A stretch of 64,000 nucleotides of DNA from Epiperipatus broadwayi (GCA_028023455.1 JAQFVV010006452.1:1333083-1397082), one strand, 5' to 3'; positions 11,910-24,144 are shown, numbered from the stretch's first letter. Notes: generated from the letters alone by a model not told the origin. Program-made: numbers and translations.

Positions 11910-13460
11910 TTCATAAGATACTGCAATAAAACATGCACACATGTGGAGTATTTATCAATAAAACCATCATCAGTTATACCATTGCTCATGTTTGCAAATA
12001 TTAAATTGCATAATCGTCAGTCTCTGAGTCTCACAATAAATTTTAATGGGACAAACTACTATAAGGCTGCAAAGAAAATACCAAATTGGTTAATTGAGAC
12101 ATTGTTTTTGATAGATATACAATAAAATCTTTCTTCAAATGTGTTAACTAAAATTAAAGAAATAAAAGTTAATAAAAACCATATTTTATCATCATTGGAT
12201 ATAAAAGAACTTTATGGTTCAGTATCTTCATAACTTTTCCATAAATACAATTCTGGACATACTTCAGCAAATCAATGACAATCCAAACCAAAAGGATTTA
12301 TAATAGATGTTTTAGAATGGACTGATAAGAATATAGTAACAACAGCCAATTTAAAATTTTATAAAATGGAATGTGGATGACCTATGGAGATTCCATTAAG
12401 TGAAATAATTTGTAGTATCATGCTCTCGAGATTTGAGAAAACTATTAGCTCCAAATATTCATATTCTTTGTCTAATGAAATTTATATGAGATATGTTGAT
12501 GATGTTTTTATATGTGCATCTGAAACACATTATAAATATATGCCTGGATCTTGAAAATATATTGCCTCTACAATGGATCATAGAATATTTTAGACCTACA
12601 TATCCCAAAAAAACAAGTTCAATTTCAAAATAAATCTAAAACCTATTCAATTAAGAGGATCTATTCATCCCAAATCAACAGTCTCCTTAGAACATAAAAT
12701 TGCAGGTTTAAAATGTTTCTTGTACAGAAATATGAATTTATGCAAGTATGAGGCTAATAGGAAGAACAACCTTGATGCTTATATCAACAATCTCACAAAT
12801 CTTAGATATAATCAAAATATATTAATAAGAACAATCAGCAAATTTTACACTAATTTAAATAAAAGTAATTTCACCATGAAGTGCTAAAGTCATGGATAAG
12901 CCTTCCATATGTCCCTAAAATAGCAAAAATAGCTAAAGAATATTGAGTCAGCTGCAGATCACCTCCATCACTAAACAGCTTCTTAAATAATTCAAAAGAC
13001 AAAATATTATCAAAGCATAACCCTCAAGTAGATTGCAAAATTACTGCAGTGCCCCATTTTGTAATATTTTGTATTATGGGGATTTTCTGGAGAATAGATC
13101 CATGAAAATTACCCAGAACACAGATTTAAACAACAGAGCAAAATAAAATAACAAATGTAAATTGATCTTTATTCATCATGAGATTGCTATAGATCATACT
13201 TTCATAATGTGAGGATGGTTTATACTGAAAGAGATAATAGAAAATGAAAACACAAAAAGCATGGTCAACTGCAAAGGATTCAAATGCTATCAACAGAAAA
13301 TATTTATACATTCCAGTATCAAAAAATGGAATATTTAAATACCTCATTTACATAATTTCCAACTTCTAAATAGAACAGCTATGTGATTCTGGCAGTGGAC
13401 TGCTGAAAACATGCTTAGACTATATAAGCATTTTGAATATTAACTATTACCTTTTCTTAC
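11910..13460 (+). pseudogene. Penelope-like element reverse transcriptase relic
   Basis: Conceptual translation in shifting frames recovers a Penelope-type RT in order. An N-terminal block like 'RQSLSLTINFNGTNYYKAAK' lies at about 12016-12078. Then 'SLDIKELY' (about 12190-12215), 'MECG.PMEIPLSE' (about 12366-12405, the family's G.PMGSPLS block), and 'EIYMRYVDDVFICASE' with the catalytic YVDD at 12492-12503. Past about 12700, weaker similarity fits the connector. A His/Glu-rich stretch near 13020-13250 could be the remains of a GIY-YIG endonuclease. Several stops and frameshifts make it a pseudogene. Full PLEs encode about 700-900 residues; only the RT core to C-terminus is here. It starts head-to-head with the minus-strand arm across a spacer of about 36 bases. 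Confidence 0.8.
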
Positions 13461-13562
13461 CCATATATCATAGCATCAGCCAGGAGGCAAACCCACATCC
13501 GACTGCAAAGAACTACTTACTTGCAAGGCTTCTGGGCTGATCTCTCGGCTAACAATGCTTGA
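13455..13562 (-). mobile_element. tRNA-derived SINE (family A), head copy
   Basis: The minus strand reads 'gttagccgagagatca' (A-box-like), an anticodon-arm-like segment, then 'gggtttgcctcctgg' (B-box-like) and the shared tail 'ctgatgctatgatatat'. The same module occurs at 17671 (plus) and 60981-61087 (minus). It abuts the outer end of the Penelope-like element. The promoter boxes are degenerate and it is probably inactive. Confidence 0.75.
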
Positions 13563-14094
13563 TCCGCTATTACCTTTTTTAATACTTGATTATAACAAGT
13601 TTTCAATAATTACAATAAATAAAGAAAAGAGAATCAAATATTGTTTAGAATTAATTAAAATTCTTATAAATATGCAAATGTTTGGAGAAAGTTAATAAAT
13701 AATCATTTTTAAAATCTACCAAACAAAATATAATAAATTTGATGTGCCAGTAGCTAACTGGTCCTTATGTGTAAATTGTAGCAACCACAACCCTCGTGCA
13801 TATACTTAAACCAATATCTGAGCAAATCCTTTCATAGATAAATGAGAAAAATCCTGTTCTATCAATATCTAAAGATTTGAATAAATCATACGTGCAAATA
13901 GTAACAGATTATATTATGTACTTAAATTATAATTTACTAAGAAGTTATTTTTCACCAGATTTTTATTTCCTTTGTTATCTTTCAACACTTAGATTAAATA
14001 AAAGTGTTTTCTACTTGTTTGTAGTGTTACTTTTGTTTAAATATAAACTGGAGAATTATAACGATTTAATTTACATATAGGTTTATTATTGAAA
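13563..14094. other. AT-rich DNA, nothing recognised
   Basis: A 67-codon plus-strand ORF (13877-14080) is rich in Tyr, Leu and Asn, as expected for chance translation of AT-rich DNA. No family assignment and no repeat membership. Confidence 0.5.
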
Positions 14095-14530
14095 TATAAG
14101 TATAGGGGTTTGAACTCATATTTTCAAGCATCCTTCAACTATCCACACTATCTTATAACCCAGACCTTCAAGCTTTCTACAATCATCCACTCTATTCACT
14201 ATAACCAATACCCATGACCACATACTTAGGGAAAAGATAAATAATCTCCAATATACATATTTATGCTGAACTAGCACATCAGTTGGTCCAGATCACCTCC
14301 TATATATATATATATATATATATCAGTGCTTGGTTTATATTAAGATAGTCAATCTACATGCTTTAATGGACATGCTTCATCCTCTCCACTCTCCAACTCT
14401 TCAGTTATCTATATCACTGAAAATATGATGATGGAATGCTCAAAGCCATGTGGTCTTGTATATTGGTTATATTAGATAAAGTGGATAACTGTAGGGAGCT
14501 ACAGTTCAAATCCCCTTTAATTACATATAT
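14095..14530. repeat. Family R palindromic repeat
   Basis: Opens with 'aggggtttgaactcatattttcaa' and closes with 'acagttcaaatcccctt', the inverted counterpart. Internal R landmarks are present: 'aaaagataaataatctccaatatac', 'cagttggtccagatcac', 'ttatattaagatag', 'tttaatggacatg' and 'gatgatggaatgctcaaagcc'. A (TA)n run at 14300-14322 interrupts it. Non-coding. Confidence 0.8.
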
Positions 14531-15384
14531 ATATTAATAGGCAAGCAGCAAACGTTAAGATCACGGAATTATGGGAAAGTTGACATCATGGAATTATGGG
14601 AAAGCTGACATTTTAAAAGTATTAGTTGACAAAAACTACAAAGATAGTTGAAAGCACTTCTAAGTGACAGTTATAGATATATTTTTATAAACTTTTAAGT
14701 ACTGTGTTTTCTAATATTTATTTATAAATTTACCTCTTAATTGCAAAATTATTATATACTAAGCTACCTCCAAACAATTTATCTTGGCTGACTTATTAAA
14801 AGCTTATTTAATCTTAGCAGATATTAATTTCATTCTGTCATATATCAGTGTTTGTGATGAATAAGGTAGAAGTGGTTTCCATTTTCTATCTATTCATAGA
14901 ATTGGTTTGATAATACATTGTGAAATATTTATTTATTAGTTTAATTATAAACATGTTGTTGTCATATAATTCGCACATAATGACCAATTAATTATTGGTG
15001 CTTTAAGTTTATTATATTTATAATTAAAATTATTATTATATTGTTAAAATAGTTTGATGATAATTTTTACAAGTGATTACTTATAATCCACCTCAAAACA
15101 TTTTATATTAACCAATTTGCAAGACATTTATTTCACCTTGCTATTTATCATTACTTGCATTTACTTTCTATTAAAAACGTAGACAATAGAAAATGATTTT
15201 CATTTTCTATTTATTTGTAGTGTTACGTTGACAACCCATCGCTGAAATATTTATTATTTAAATATAAACAAAAGAGTTGTAGTAATATGATTTACTTATA
15301 TTGAGCAGTTAGTTAATAACGCGCTTTAAATTTATATATATAATCCTAATCTTATTTACTCATACCCTGTAAAGAAATTTTTCG
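14531..15384. other. AT-rich DNA with a small tandem duplication
   Basis: The only structure seen is a two-unit tandem repeat at 14560-14608, with unit 'atca[c/t]ggaattatgggaaag' plus '[t/c]tgac' and one or two differences. The remainder is featureless. Confidence 0.6.
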
Positions 15385-15430
15385 GTTTTAAATGATAGTG
15401 TTTGATGAAAAAAAATCAACTAACTTTTTA

Positions 15431-15476
15431 GCTAGACATTTAGTTCTGTCAGTTAACCCTGACACAATCAGTACCT
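15431..15476 (-). ncRNA. Decayed hammerhead-like motif (second type)
   Basis: On the minus strand: CTGATTG (15471-15465), stem II TGTCA/TGACA with an eight-base loop, GAAC in place of GAAA, then ATGTC with a potential GUC cleavage triplet, followed by TAGCT that can pair with the bases preceding the core. Core changes at G8, A9 and A14 make activity unlikely. Its partner at 16006 keeps the core but lacks a proper cleavage triplet. Confidence 0.4.
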
Positions 15477-15574
15477 CTGGAATTCAGTTGAGACTCCAAT
15501 AATTATAGCAACCCAATATCTTTTAAATATGCGTGCAATGTTCAACATGATATTAAATAATTCAAAACAAAGCA

Positions 15575-15740
15575 AAACTCTCCATATAGTAGTGCCATCA
15601 TGTGCTAACAAGAGCAATCAATGGATGCCAGAAGGCTTGTGCATAAAATCCCTATCTAGTGCCTACTCATCCAATATTCCCAGACTAGTTGTTTAATAAC
15701 AATTATGTGCTAGTATGAGATAGTGATCATGTGATGATAT
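15575..15740. repeat. Family P repeat, short copy
   Basis: Left arm 'gcaaaactctccatatagtagtgcca', internal 'ggcttgtgcataaaatccctatctagtgcctactcatcc', 'cccagactagt', then an abrupt junction to the right-hand tail 'tttaataacaattatgtgctag...gatcatgtgatg'. The hammerhead region is cut through at the GTC/CTAGT side. The copy sits inside the loop of a larger inverted repeat. Confidence 0.8.
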
Positions 15741-16005
15741 TAAATCTTGAACACAAATTAAGCAGCCTCCTTTGTATTGGCTTAATGTTAATAAATGAAG
15801 CACAGACTTTAAACAAACTCATTTTAATTAGCTTTCCTTTTTAAGTAAACATTTAAATATATAGTTAATTAATTAAACGGGGCGTAAGTATATAATAATG
15901 CTAATGCTATTTACTCACAATCTTTCCAGTATTCCAAAAAGGCAATAGCTTGAATACATATTTGGGTTGCCATTTTTATTGGAGTCTCAACTGAGTTCTG
16001 AGTTA

Positions 16006-16046
16006 CTGATGATGTCAGGTTTTGTTGACAGAAACATGTGCCTAGC
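16006..16046 (+). ncRNA. Hammerhead-like motif with intact core
   Basis: CTGATGA (16006-16012), stem II TGTCA/TGACA (16013-16017 with 16026-16030) around an eight-base loop, and GAAA (16031-16034), followed by a possible two-pair stem III AC/GT with loop AT. The base after GT is G (16040), so the NUH cleavage rule is broken unless a small insertion shifted it. The sister copy at 15431-15476 reads GTC here. The motif belongs to a palindrome family distinct from P and Q. Confidence 0.45.
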
Positions 16047-16090
16047 AAGAAGGTCAATTTTTTTTATCAAACATTGCAGTTTGAAGCATT

Positions 16091-17545
16091 GGAAAATATT
16101 TATGGATGTGAATAATGTTGGATAATTACATATTTGTGTTGTATCTATATTAATTATATATATTATAACAGTGTGCGATTTTGCATTGGCCTAAAAAATA
16201 TATAACTTTTTAATGCCTCAAATTAAGCTTGAAAATATAATTATAAAATAAAATCAAGCGTTGCTCTGAATTATAAATAAAGATGATAATAATCAAAGCT
16301 GATCAAATCTCTTTTGTATATCAACTATAACAATAATAAAGTGGTTTTAAGTATATATATGCTAGTAATGGTTAAAACATATTTTAGCTAGACTTACATC
16401 TTCAATGAGGCATTATTTTTTCTTTGGACAAAGCAACAAGTTTGTAAGCACACACACACACACAAATTTGTGCTACATACAGTTTTATATTAAGTTAATA
16501 GGACACGGACTCTATCAGTTTATGAAAATTTGAGGTCATTATAATAATCAATAGTAATATTATAAATCACTTAAACAGGCTTAAGTGTCATATTTGAAAA
16601 CGATAGAATTGAGCTCCACGTGAACAACATTTTACTAAACATAAATATCTCAGTTCACCAATCAGCGAAAACACATATGCATTCAAATATTAAACATTGG
16701 ATTTTCAACTATTATATAATAAATGAACAACAGTAAAAACACTGAGAGAAGTACATTTTTATTAATATCGGAACCAAAAGAATTAGCAAATAGTGAAATA
16801 AACATTTAGTTTAACGTTGAATTGCATGACAGATTGAAAAGCTAATTTATCCTAAAAAATTTATTGAATAATAAAAAAGTATTGCAAACGCATATTTATA
16901 TTCAAATAATTTGATATTTAATTTTTTTTCATTTTTATAAAAATTCGTACAAAGTAAAATTTCAAAAAAAGTGAATCTTTATATATATATATTAAAAATG
17001 TAGTCAAAGTAATTTTAAAATCTAATAATTTCTGCCTATAAATTTCAGAAACAAATATGGAGTAAAAACAGCCTTATAAAATGTAAATAAACTACAAATA
17101 ATTGAGATTAAAAGAACAACTTAACATGCTTTAATGATTTAAGATAAAAGTTTTCTCTTTTTTGTGTCTATCACAAAGTAATAAATCATCCAAGTTTAAA
17201 TATGTAAATTAATGAGCAAATGCATCATTTGAAAATATTATTTAAGATTAAATGAATTTAATCTTTAAAAGTATGACCATAATTTGCATATGATTTAAAG
17301 ATCTTAGGGAAATTATATTTCCATTATGTACAGTTGTTTAATTGGATTATAAAAATTCTCTTTATAAAATAAAGATGAAAAACATATATGCAAATAAACA
17401 AACAATACAGTTTTTTTAACAATAAAATCGTAATTAATTTTACAAATTAAATATATGATTATAAATAAAATGTTTATATAATTTGATATTTTTATTGTAA
17501 ATGATTTATTTTTAAAATATAAATTCATATAACATTATGATACTG
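16091..17545. other. AT-rich DNA with a short CA microsatellite
   Basis: A (CA)n run lies at about 16449-16464. A minus-strand ORF at 17313-17528 is Ile/Tyr/Phe/Asn-rich and not supported. No repeat family arms seen. Confidence 0.5.
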
Positions 17546-17547
17546 GC

Positions 17548-17645
17548 AAATAAGCATCACATGATCACCATTTTTTATGCTTGCTTATTTATTTGATTAC
17601 TCTGGCTTGCACTGAGTAGTAATACTGCATGGAAAGTTTTGCCAG
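17548..17645 (-). repeat. Family P fragment
   Basis: Contains the P terminal sequence 'catcacatgatcaccattttttatgcttgctta' joined to 'gattactctggcttgcactgagtag' and 'atggaaagttttgcc'. The hammerhead portion is missing. It lies just upstream of a tRNA-derived SINE. Confidence 0.75.
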
Positions 17646-17670
17646 TGTTAATTACAATAATAACCAAAAG

Positions 17671-17890
17671 ACGTTGTTAGCCGAGAGGTCATCGCAGCCG
17701 CCTTTCAAGCAAGTAGTTGGTTGCAGACGGTTGAGGGTTTGCATCCCGGCTGATGCTATGACATATGAGAAGAAAAAAAAGACAAAATGTTACCAAAATC
17801 CTTGCACAACCATGGTGTTTCATCCATTAACAAACATACTTTTTCAAGTGAAGTTCAACAAAAACATACAACATATATATAATAGCCATC
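17671..17890 (+). mobile_element. tRNA-derived SINE (family A), with 3' body
   Basis: The tRNA-like head reads 'gttagccgagaggtcat' (A-box), an anticodon-arm-like segment, 'gggtttgcatcccgg' (B-box-like) and 'ctgatgctatgacatatgag', then an A-rich linker and a 3' body ('catggtgtttcatccattaacaaa', 'ttttcaagtgaagtt') ending in a TA run. The 3' body recurs without a head at 63089-63178, which supports it as part of the element. The ORF spanning 17629-17940 is a by-product of the SINE and is not a gene. Confidence 0.75.
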
Positions 17891-18280
17891 CCATCATTCA
17901 CTTCAAAAAACAACTTCCTTTAACATCAATGTCTTCATGAGACTGATGGCCTCAGATTCAAAAAGTTTTACCATCAAAGTTTTTTTTACTCTTTATTCAA
18001 TTTACTTTTTTCAAAAAAAATAACCTCTGCATTGTCAAATAATATGTTATGACCTGTATTATTCAAGAATATTGTACCTATGCAGATGTATTTTACAGTA
18101 TATAAAAAAGAAAATATATTGATCTTACTTAATTTCATTTGACTGGATTTATGGATAATGGAAGTATTGAAGTATAAATGTTAACTAGGTAACTATGGCA
18201 ATCCAATATTTAAAAATATCATTATTTCTAATTAATATTAGCATCAAATTATAATTTGGTTGTGGTCAATTTTAGGGAAA
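17891..18280. other. AT-rich DNA, nothing recognised
   Basis: No feature beyond homopolymer tracts. The block ends in a TA run at about 18279-18294 where element X begins. Confidence 0.5.
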
Positions 18281-18293
18281 TATATATATATAT

Positions 18294-21200
18294 ATTGTAC
18301 CCTCACCATCGAGTTGATATAATAATAGGAAAATTCAACTAGCTCAGATAAAATGACTATGGCTCGGCTAAAATACATATAATCAATAATAAAGATATCC
18401 TGTGATAATATCTACTATTTAACTAGCTCTAACTGATTAATAAATAATAAATGGTTCGGTTTATGAAAAATTAAATAAATAAAATATTAATAAATCATGA
18501 GACAATAAAGTGAAGGACAAGCAGTAAAGAATTACATTGAGCCAATATCACACAGGATACAATCTCAATGGCATAAGAACACTATTCCCCCCTATTATCT
18601 TAAATAATAATAAATTAATAGCATTCTTAAGACTTTAAAATAATAACAATCAATTTAGTATAATGTTACTAAATAAATTCTAATCTCTTTATTAAAACAA
18701 TATACTTATAATTATCTCAGGTTTTTTAAAATAACTAATCAATTTAGAATTTCCTGTAGTCAAGTATGATAAGGGATTTTGTATCATCCTCAACTACACC
18801 TAACTAATAGTAAGTAATAACAAGAATAATAATAATCTTTGATAAATAATTATTAATCTTATCCACTGTTCAATATTATGATGACTAGCAATAGTAATAG
18901 TAATAATAAGTATACAATTCTTTTATTTCTCATGTGGCATTTTAAATAGAATATGTGGCATAATCTGATAAAAACTGAAAATATGTGGCAATAAACAATG
19001 TTAAAATTTTATGCAATGAATTGTGCAATTAATTATGACCATAATAATAATATTAATGCAAAAGAAAATTTCTCAAGTATATTATATTCTGAATCAGTGT
19101 GCTTTATTAAGTAAATGATTATATCTGTAGTGTGTAAATATTATGTTTATCTTGGTATCTGTCAATCATGTATTTGTGATGGTGAATAAATCAACATAAC
19201 TCAAAGTTTTATAAAAACAAGTTTAACAAATTTTATTATCCTATACATTTAACAAAACTATATACACTATTTCATCATCATCATCATCAACCATTATCAG
19301 TCCACTGCAGGATGAAGGTCTCTCCAAGTTTAATCCATCTTTTCCAATCTTTAGCTTCTCTTCTCCACATCATCCCTGCACACTTTCTTATTTCATCCAT
19401 CCATCTCACATGTAGTCTCTTTCTGGGTCTTTTACAATCTCTTGGAATCCAGTTTAAAATTTCAATTGTCCATCTATTATCATCTCTTCTAGCAATATGT
19501 CCAGCCCAACTCCACTTCAATCTTTTAATTTTTCAATGAGGTCAGTAACACCTGTTTGTTCTCTTACCCATACATTGCGTTTTCGATCTCTTCTTGTTAC
19601 TCCCAACATGCATCTCTCCATACTTCTTTGAGTGGTCTGAAGTCTCTGTATTGCTCTTCTATTAAGTGTCCAAGTCTCAGATCCATAAGTAAGAACTGGT
19701 AAAACACATTTGTTAAAAACCTTCCTTTTCAAACACATAGGCATATTTCCTTTTAGAATCAAGTTATTTCTACCAAAAGCACTCCAACCAAGTTTAATTC
19801 TATGATTAATTTCTTCCATTATGTTTTCATCTGTATTAATAATCTGACCAAGATATTTGTAACTGTTAACTTTTTCTAATTCATCATAATCAATCTTTAT
19901 TTTCATATTTTGAGCAAATCTATTAAACATTACTTTAGTCTTTTTAACATTTAGTACACTATTTACTATGTCTTTAATAAAACCTAACAAATATAAAGCT
20001 AATTTAGATAAATTGGGTTACATCTTTCCACATCATAAAAATATAATAAATCAATAAGTAGATAAGCCTTTACACCAACTTATGTACTATTTATGGCACA
20101 TTTATTTAAAATATAATACAAATTTAAGACTACTCTTATAGTTTAATAAAATATCTATTAAATAAACATAGCTAGACAATAGGATTTTCGTAAGTGTACA
20201 CGAAAAATATATAAAATATAAAATTCTTAAATAATACTCATCTTTAAAATATGTTCAAATATTTTTACAACAAATCAATTAAACTTATTTAATATAATAG
20301 TGCTAGTGTTATTTTAAATATTTTTTGTTGGTTCATTCGATACATAAAATTGACTTTAATAATAATAATATTCGTATTCTTCTAAATATTTCACTTGGTA
20401 TTACTCTCTAAATAAAATTCCTTATATGTGTGTTTCATGTTGTTTAAAATATAAAATCACATTCATAAAATACAAGCATTCACTCTATTTTGTGTTGTTC
20501 ATTTTGGATGTTTTATTTTTTTTAAAATATGCATTAACACGTAAAATCAAAATATTAAAATTATTCAAAAATCTCGTGGAAAATTATCATCTCTTTTACG
20601 TTTTTTAAAAAAAATAGTTTAATAAAAATATGAAAAATATCCATGATTTTTTATTATTCACTATTAGCATTTACATTTAATTTCATTTGTATTTGACCTT
20701 AACCTAAACAAAAAAAAACCTATCTCATCTCCTTTCAAAATAACAATACTACAATTCAAAATTATTCATTATTTTCTTTCATAAAATATAATGCTATATG
20801 ATGCAATAATTGTTGAAATTTAAGATAGTGACACGATGCATAGGCATGAAGAAATAACTAGAGTAAAGACTCAATAATATAATATATAATGGATAATCTA
20901 CATGGAAACAGTGTAAACTAAGAGGCATGACTTTTTTGTCTAATACCCTCAAATATAATAATAATGTCTAGGCTATTTATTCAGCACTCACTCGAATATT
21001 TTAAAATACAAAATATCAAAAAAAAAAAACATTGCCCACAGAAAATATATACAACATACAGGGCTATGTTATCTGAACTTGCATAAACTACTAAGATAAC
21101 AATATAGGTTACTTTCCTATTTTCTCCATAAATCCTACATATAAGCACCCAAAGGTTTCTTTACATAATCCCAAAGTCACTACCGATTAAAACGTCACCA

Positions 21201-22400
21201 TGGATTTAACAACCTACATCGCAAAAATTACTAGCATTACTCCAAATAACAAACAAAATTCACATATGACTTTAACAATCTAAAACTACTACAAGAAAAG
21301 GTTTTATTCACTGTTTTTTAAAAAACTTAGCAATAAAAAATACAAATGATTTTGTTTTAAGATATTAAAATCAATATTCAAAATATTTCCAAAAGTAAGG
21401 TTCATCTATTAAAGAATCATATAAAAATTATGAGTATTAATAAATTATATTATCGGTAATATAATAGAAAATGTATGCATATCTTCCTAAAATCATGGCT
21501 TATACTATAGAATAATCAAGTTTTATGTGTAATTAATGCACACATGCACATGTTCATACATTCATATGACAAAGCAATATTATAAAAATATTCCAAGCAA
21601 TTCTAGAAAATAACAATAAAATATACAACATATAAAATTAATAATTTTCATAAGATTTACCTAGTGACCCCTACACTTGTTAGTCACTACTATAGATGTT
21701 TTCTGGTCCAATATTTAATATAAGAAAACATATTAATTAATAATAACAGTTATCCAGCATAAAACTAAATGTTTATGAAAAAAGTTTACAAAATATTAAA
21801 ATATTTTTTAAAATATTAATTTTGTTAGATTAAATAAAAATATTTAAAGTGTAACTTTTCCTACTCTAACATTAAAAAACTTAATACTACAATTAGTATG
21901 TAAAATGATAATAAAAACTATAGTTACTAAACTCCAACAATTTCTTCTCTCCATAAAGTTCAATTTTAAAAAAGTTTTTTTCTTCTAATATTTTCATAAA
22001 GTTCCCCTGGCACATTATTGCTAAGCTTCACTACCATCCAAAAGTTTTAAAAAACAGAGCTCTTTTTTTTTCTCCCAGAATGTGGTTGTTCACAAGTAAA
22101 AAAAATAAATGATGTCGACTTTTAAATCCAAAAATATTTAAAAATTAGCTATTCATCCTGTTCTGAAAGTCTATAAAAATAAAGTCCTATCTGTAGCTTC
22201 CTCAGGATGACAGCTATTTAATGTGATATCACTGGGAAATGGTTTTTATAAATAGTCTCCAGAGTTTTCCCATTCACTTGGATCCTATTGGCTTTAGATG
22301 CATCATTCTTGGCTCTTATAACTCCATGTGTATGTTTACTGAAAATACGTATTTTTATATTTCATTCAAAAAAAAAAACATTACTTTATGGTAATGCATG
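18294..22400. mobile_element. Element X, copy 1 (long TA-inserted repeat, interrupted)
   Basis: Begins 'tgtaccctcaccatcgag' directly after a TA run, as the copy at 38849 does. Blocks collinear with that copy include 'caatggcataagaacactattccccc' (18569-18594), 'aagtatgataagggattttgtatca' (18761-18785), 'atatgtggcaataaacaat' (18980-18998) and 'aaatattatgtttatc'. The region about 21930-22030 (a TCTTCTCTCCATAAAGTT block) matches 41160-41230. No coding potential is visible. The right end is not defined. It carries a nested RTE fragment at 19264-19990. It may be a non-autonomous LTR-type or other long element. Confidence 0.5.
19264..19990 (-). pseudogene. RTE-like non-LTR retrotransposon, C-terminal reverse transcriptase fragment (5' truncated, frameshifted)
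   Basis: The minus strand encodes the C-terminal part of an endonuclease/reverse transcriptase of the RTE-like kind. KTKVMF comes near the start, then YKYLGQIIN, then LTYGSETWTL, and after a frameshift GHIARRDDNRWT and RWMDEIRKCAG. The first frame (about 157 codons) ends at 19517. The second continues from about 19520 to 19287. A one-base loss in a T run near 19536 joins them; the related copy at 58.5 kb has the longer T run. The catalytic RT core is missing through 5' truncation, as expected for target-primed insertion. The 3' end is a (TCA/TGA)n microsatellite (19273-19289), common for this clade. It is nested in element X. Confidence 0.88.
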
Positions 22401-23221
22401 TATACAGTCACTTATAAAGTTATATTTAAATATTTCATGAATTTATTTTTTTCAGTCAGTATAGTACACTTTTAATTACCCATTTTATTTTATTTTTCTG
22501 ACGAATAATTTTTAAAAACAGTTTTTATAATATTAAATGATTTATGGTATTTTTTATCAATACTTTGTCATAAAATTATATCTGTAATAATGTCAGGGTT
22601 TTTTTTATTTTTAATCATTTTTTCCAAAAAAGACTTGTAATAACCTATTAAGTGAATATTTAAAAGATTCATGGCAACTTTTTAAAAAAAATATGCAGTT
22701 ACTAATACAAGCATAAACGAAATACTTTTCTTTATAGGTTCAATATTTAAATTCATTTCCCAATTTTTTTAAGAAATACTCATTTTTTTAAGTTTTCAGA
22801 TAATTATTTATCATCCAAATAAAGACTTTAAGATTTTTAAAATATAATGCATAAGCATGTCAGTTCTTTGAAAAATATCTCTTGCAAATATCCAAAGTAT
22901 TAAAAATAAATAATTATACAAATTTTTCCATATGTTTAAAACTATACTTTCTTTTATTAGCTGTATCTCTGTCATAGTTTGAATCATTTTTATATTGGAC
23001 TATTTCCATGACTTGCTTTTGGATATTTGTTAAATAATATTTAATTATTATCATTTTGCCTGCAAGCATTTTATTTCCCACTTCTATTCTAACCATTTTA
23101 CACACATTAATGGAAGGGACCAATAAAGACATCAGAATTATATTTATGACGTAAATTTATTTTAAAAAATATTTATGTATTTAACATAAAAGTTATATTT
23201 TAGCCAATGCTTTTTACAATA
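22401..23221. other. AT-rich DNA; one short motif shared with 33.77 kb
   Basis: The segment 22972-23010 ('catagtttgaatcatt' plus 'tatattggactatttcca') is nearly identical to 33768-33808, at the edge of an inverted SINE pair. A minus-strand 72-codon ORF (22914-23132) has no recognisable motif. Otherwise featureless. Confidence 0.5.
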
Positions 23222-23223
23222 TA

Positions 23224-24142
23224 CCTGGGTCTCGTTTTATGTGATAGATAGGTTCCTCAGAAAACATGCAGAAACAAAATCGTGCAAAAATAGACGTAAC
23301 TTACCTTGAAAAAGAAGGGATATGGACTGTGATTTTTCAAAACTCGCGTAAAAGCAAAGCACCAACGTAAAATTTACTTTAAAATTCGTGCAAAAATAAA
23401 ATAAGGAAATAAAATATGACTAATAAAAAATTTCAAATTTGAAAAAAATTGATACAAGACAAACTTTTTTTAACTATAATATTTAATTTTATTCAAAACA
23501 ATATATTTTTATGCATAATTTACAGTAATTTATATTTTTTTATACATGTTTTAATTATTATTGCTATTTGCCAGTAAACAGGTTCGTTTGCAAATTGATA
23601 AAAAAATCAGATTCTTCGCAAGATGAACTAGCACCAATGTCACTCTCATGTTGTGTTAATTAATGGTTTTCTGGTGACAACGTAATTAGTAATTAATCTA
23701 ACAACTAAAAATTAAATTCTTATTTTTGTCTTTAATTTTCAATTTTAATTGTGCCCACTGCTATTACTCACCTTTTAAAAATAAACTTGTGGACACTAAA
23801 TGATTACATTGTTTTTTAAAAAGCAAAAACAATGTGATTTAAAATGCAAAATTAACATGCACAATGTTTGAACAAATTTACATTATAATCTTGTAAAATT
23901 TAATGTGTGTATACATAAAATGTGTTCATAAAATCTTACTATTATAAAGCACTGAAAATATTGAAATTACTAAGTTGAAAGTCGAATTCCAATAATGTAC
24001 TATTACTTTCAATATAACATAAGTGCGCGAAATTTATTATTTAAAGTAATAGCACAATATCGAAGTTCGACTTCCGGTGAAACATGAATCGCGTAACTTC
24101 AAAATTGTGTTAAATAAGTCCACGTAAAAAGAGACCCAGGTG
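23224..24142. mobile_element. Non-autonomous TIR DNA transposon, copy 1
   Basis: Left end CCTGGGTCTCGTTTTA and right end ...GAGACCCAGGTG are inverted copies, flanked by TA (23222-23223 and 24143-24144). The copy at 35679-36642 aligns throughout in the same orientation, and its ends show that two terminal bases (CA) are missing here on the left. There is no transposase ORF. TA duplication and the TIR style point to the Tc1/mariner-pogo group, which is an inference. Short CGTAAA-type sub-repeats occur just inside both ends. Confidence 0.85.
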
Positions 24143-24144
24143 TA

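Larger units (their letters stand above)
15385..16090. repeat. Long inverted repeat with a family P copy in its loop
   Basis: The left arm (about 15385-15515) and right arm (about 15950-16090) are diverged reverse complements. Shared blocks include 'cagttgagactccaata' against 'tattggagtctcaactg', and 'tttgatgaaaaaaaatcaa' against its counterpart. The loop contains a short P copy (about 15575-15740). Both arms carry a hammerhead-like core with a five-pair stem II (TGTCA/TGACA). Confidence 0.75.

Noticed and set aside
17629-17940. 103-codon plus-strand ORF
   Set aside because: It runs through a family P end and a tRNA-derived SINE; the coding look comes from the SINE head.
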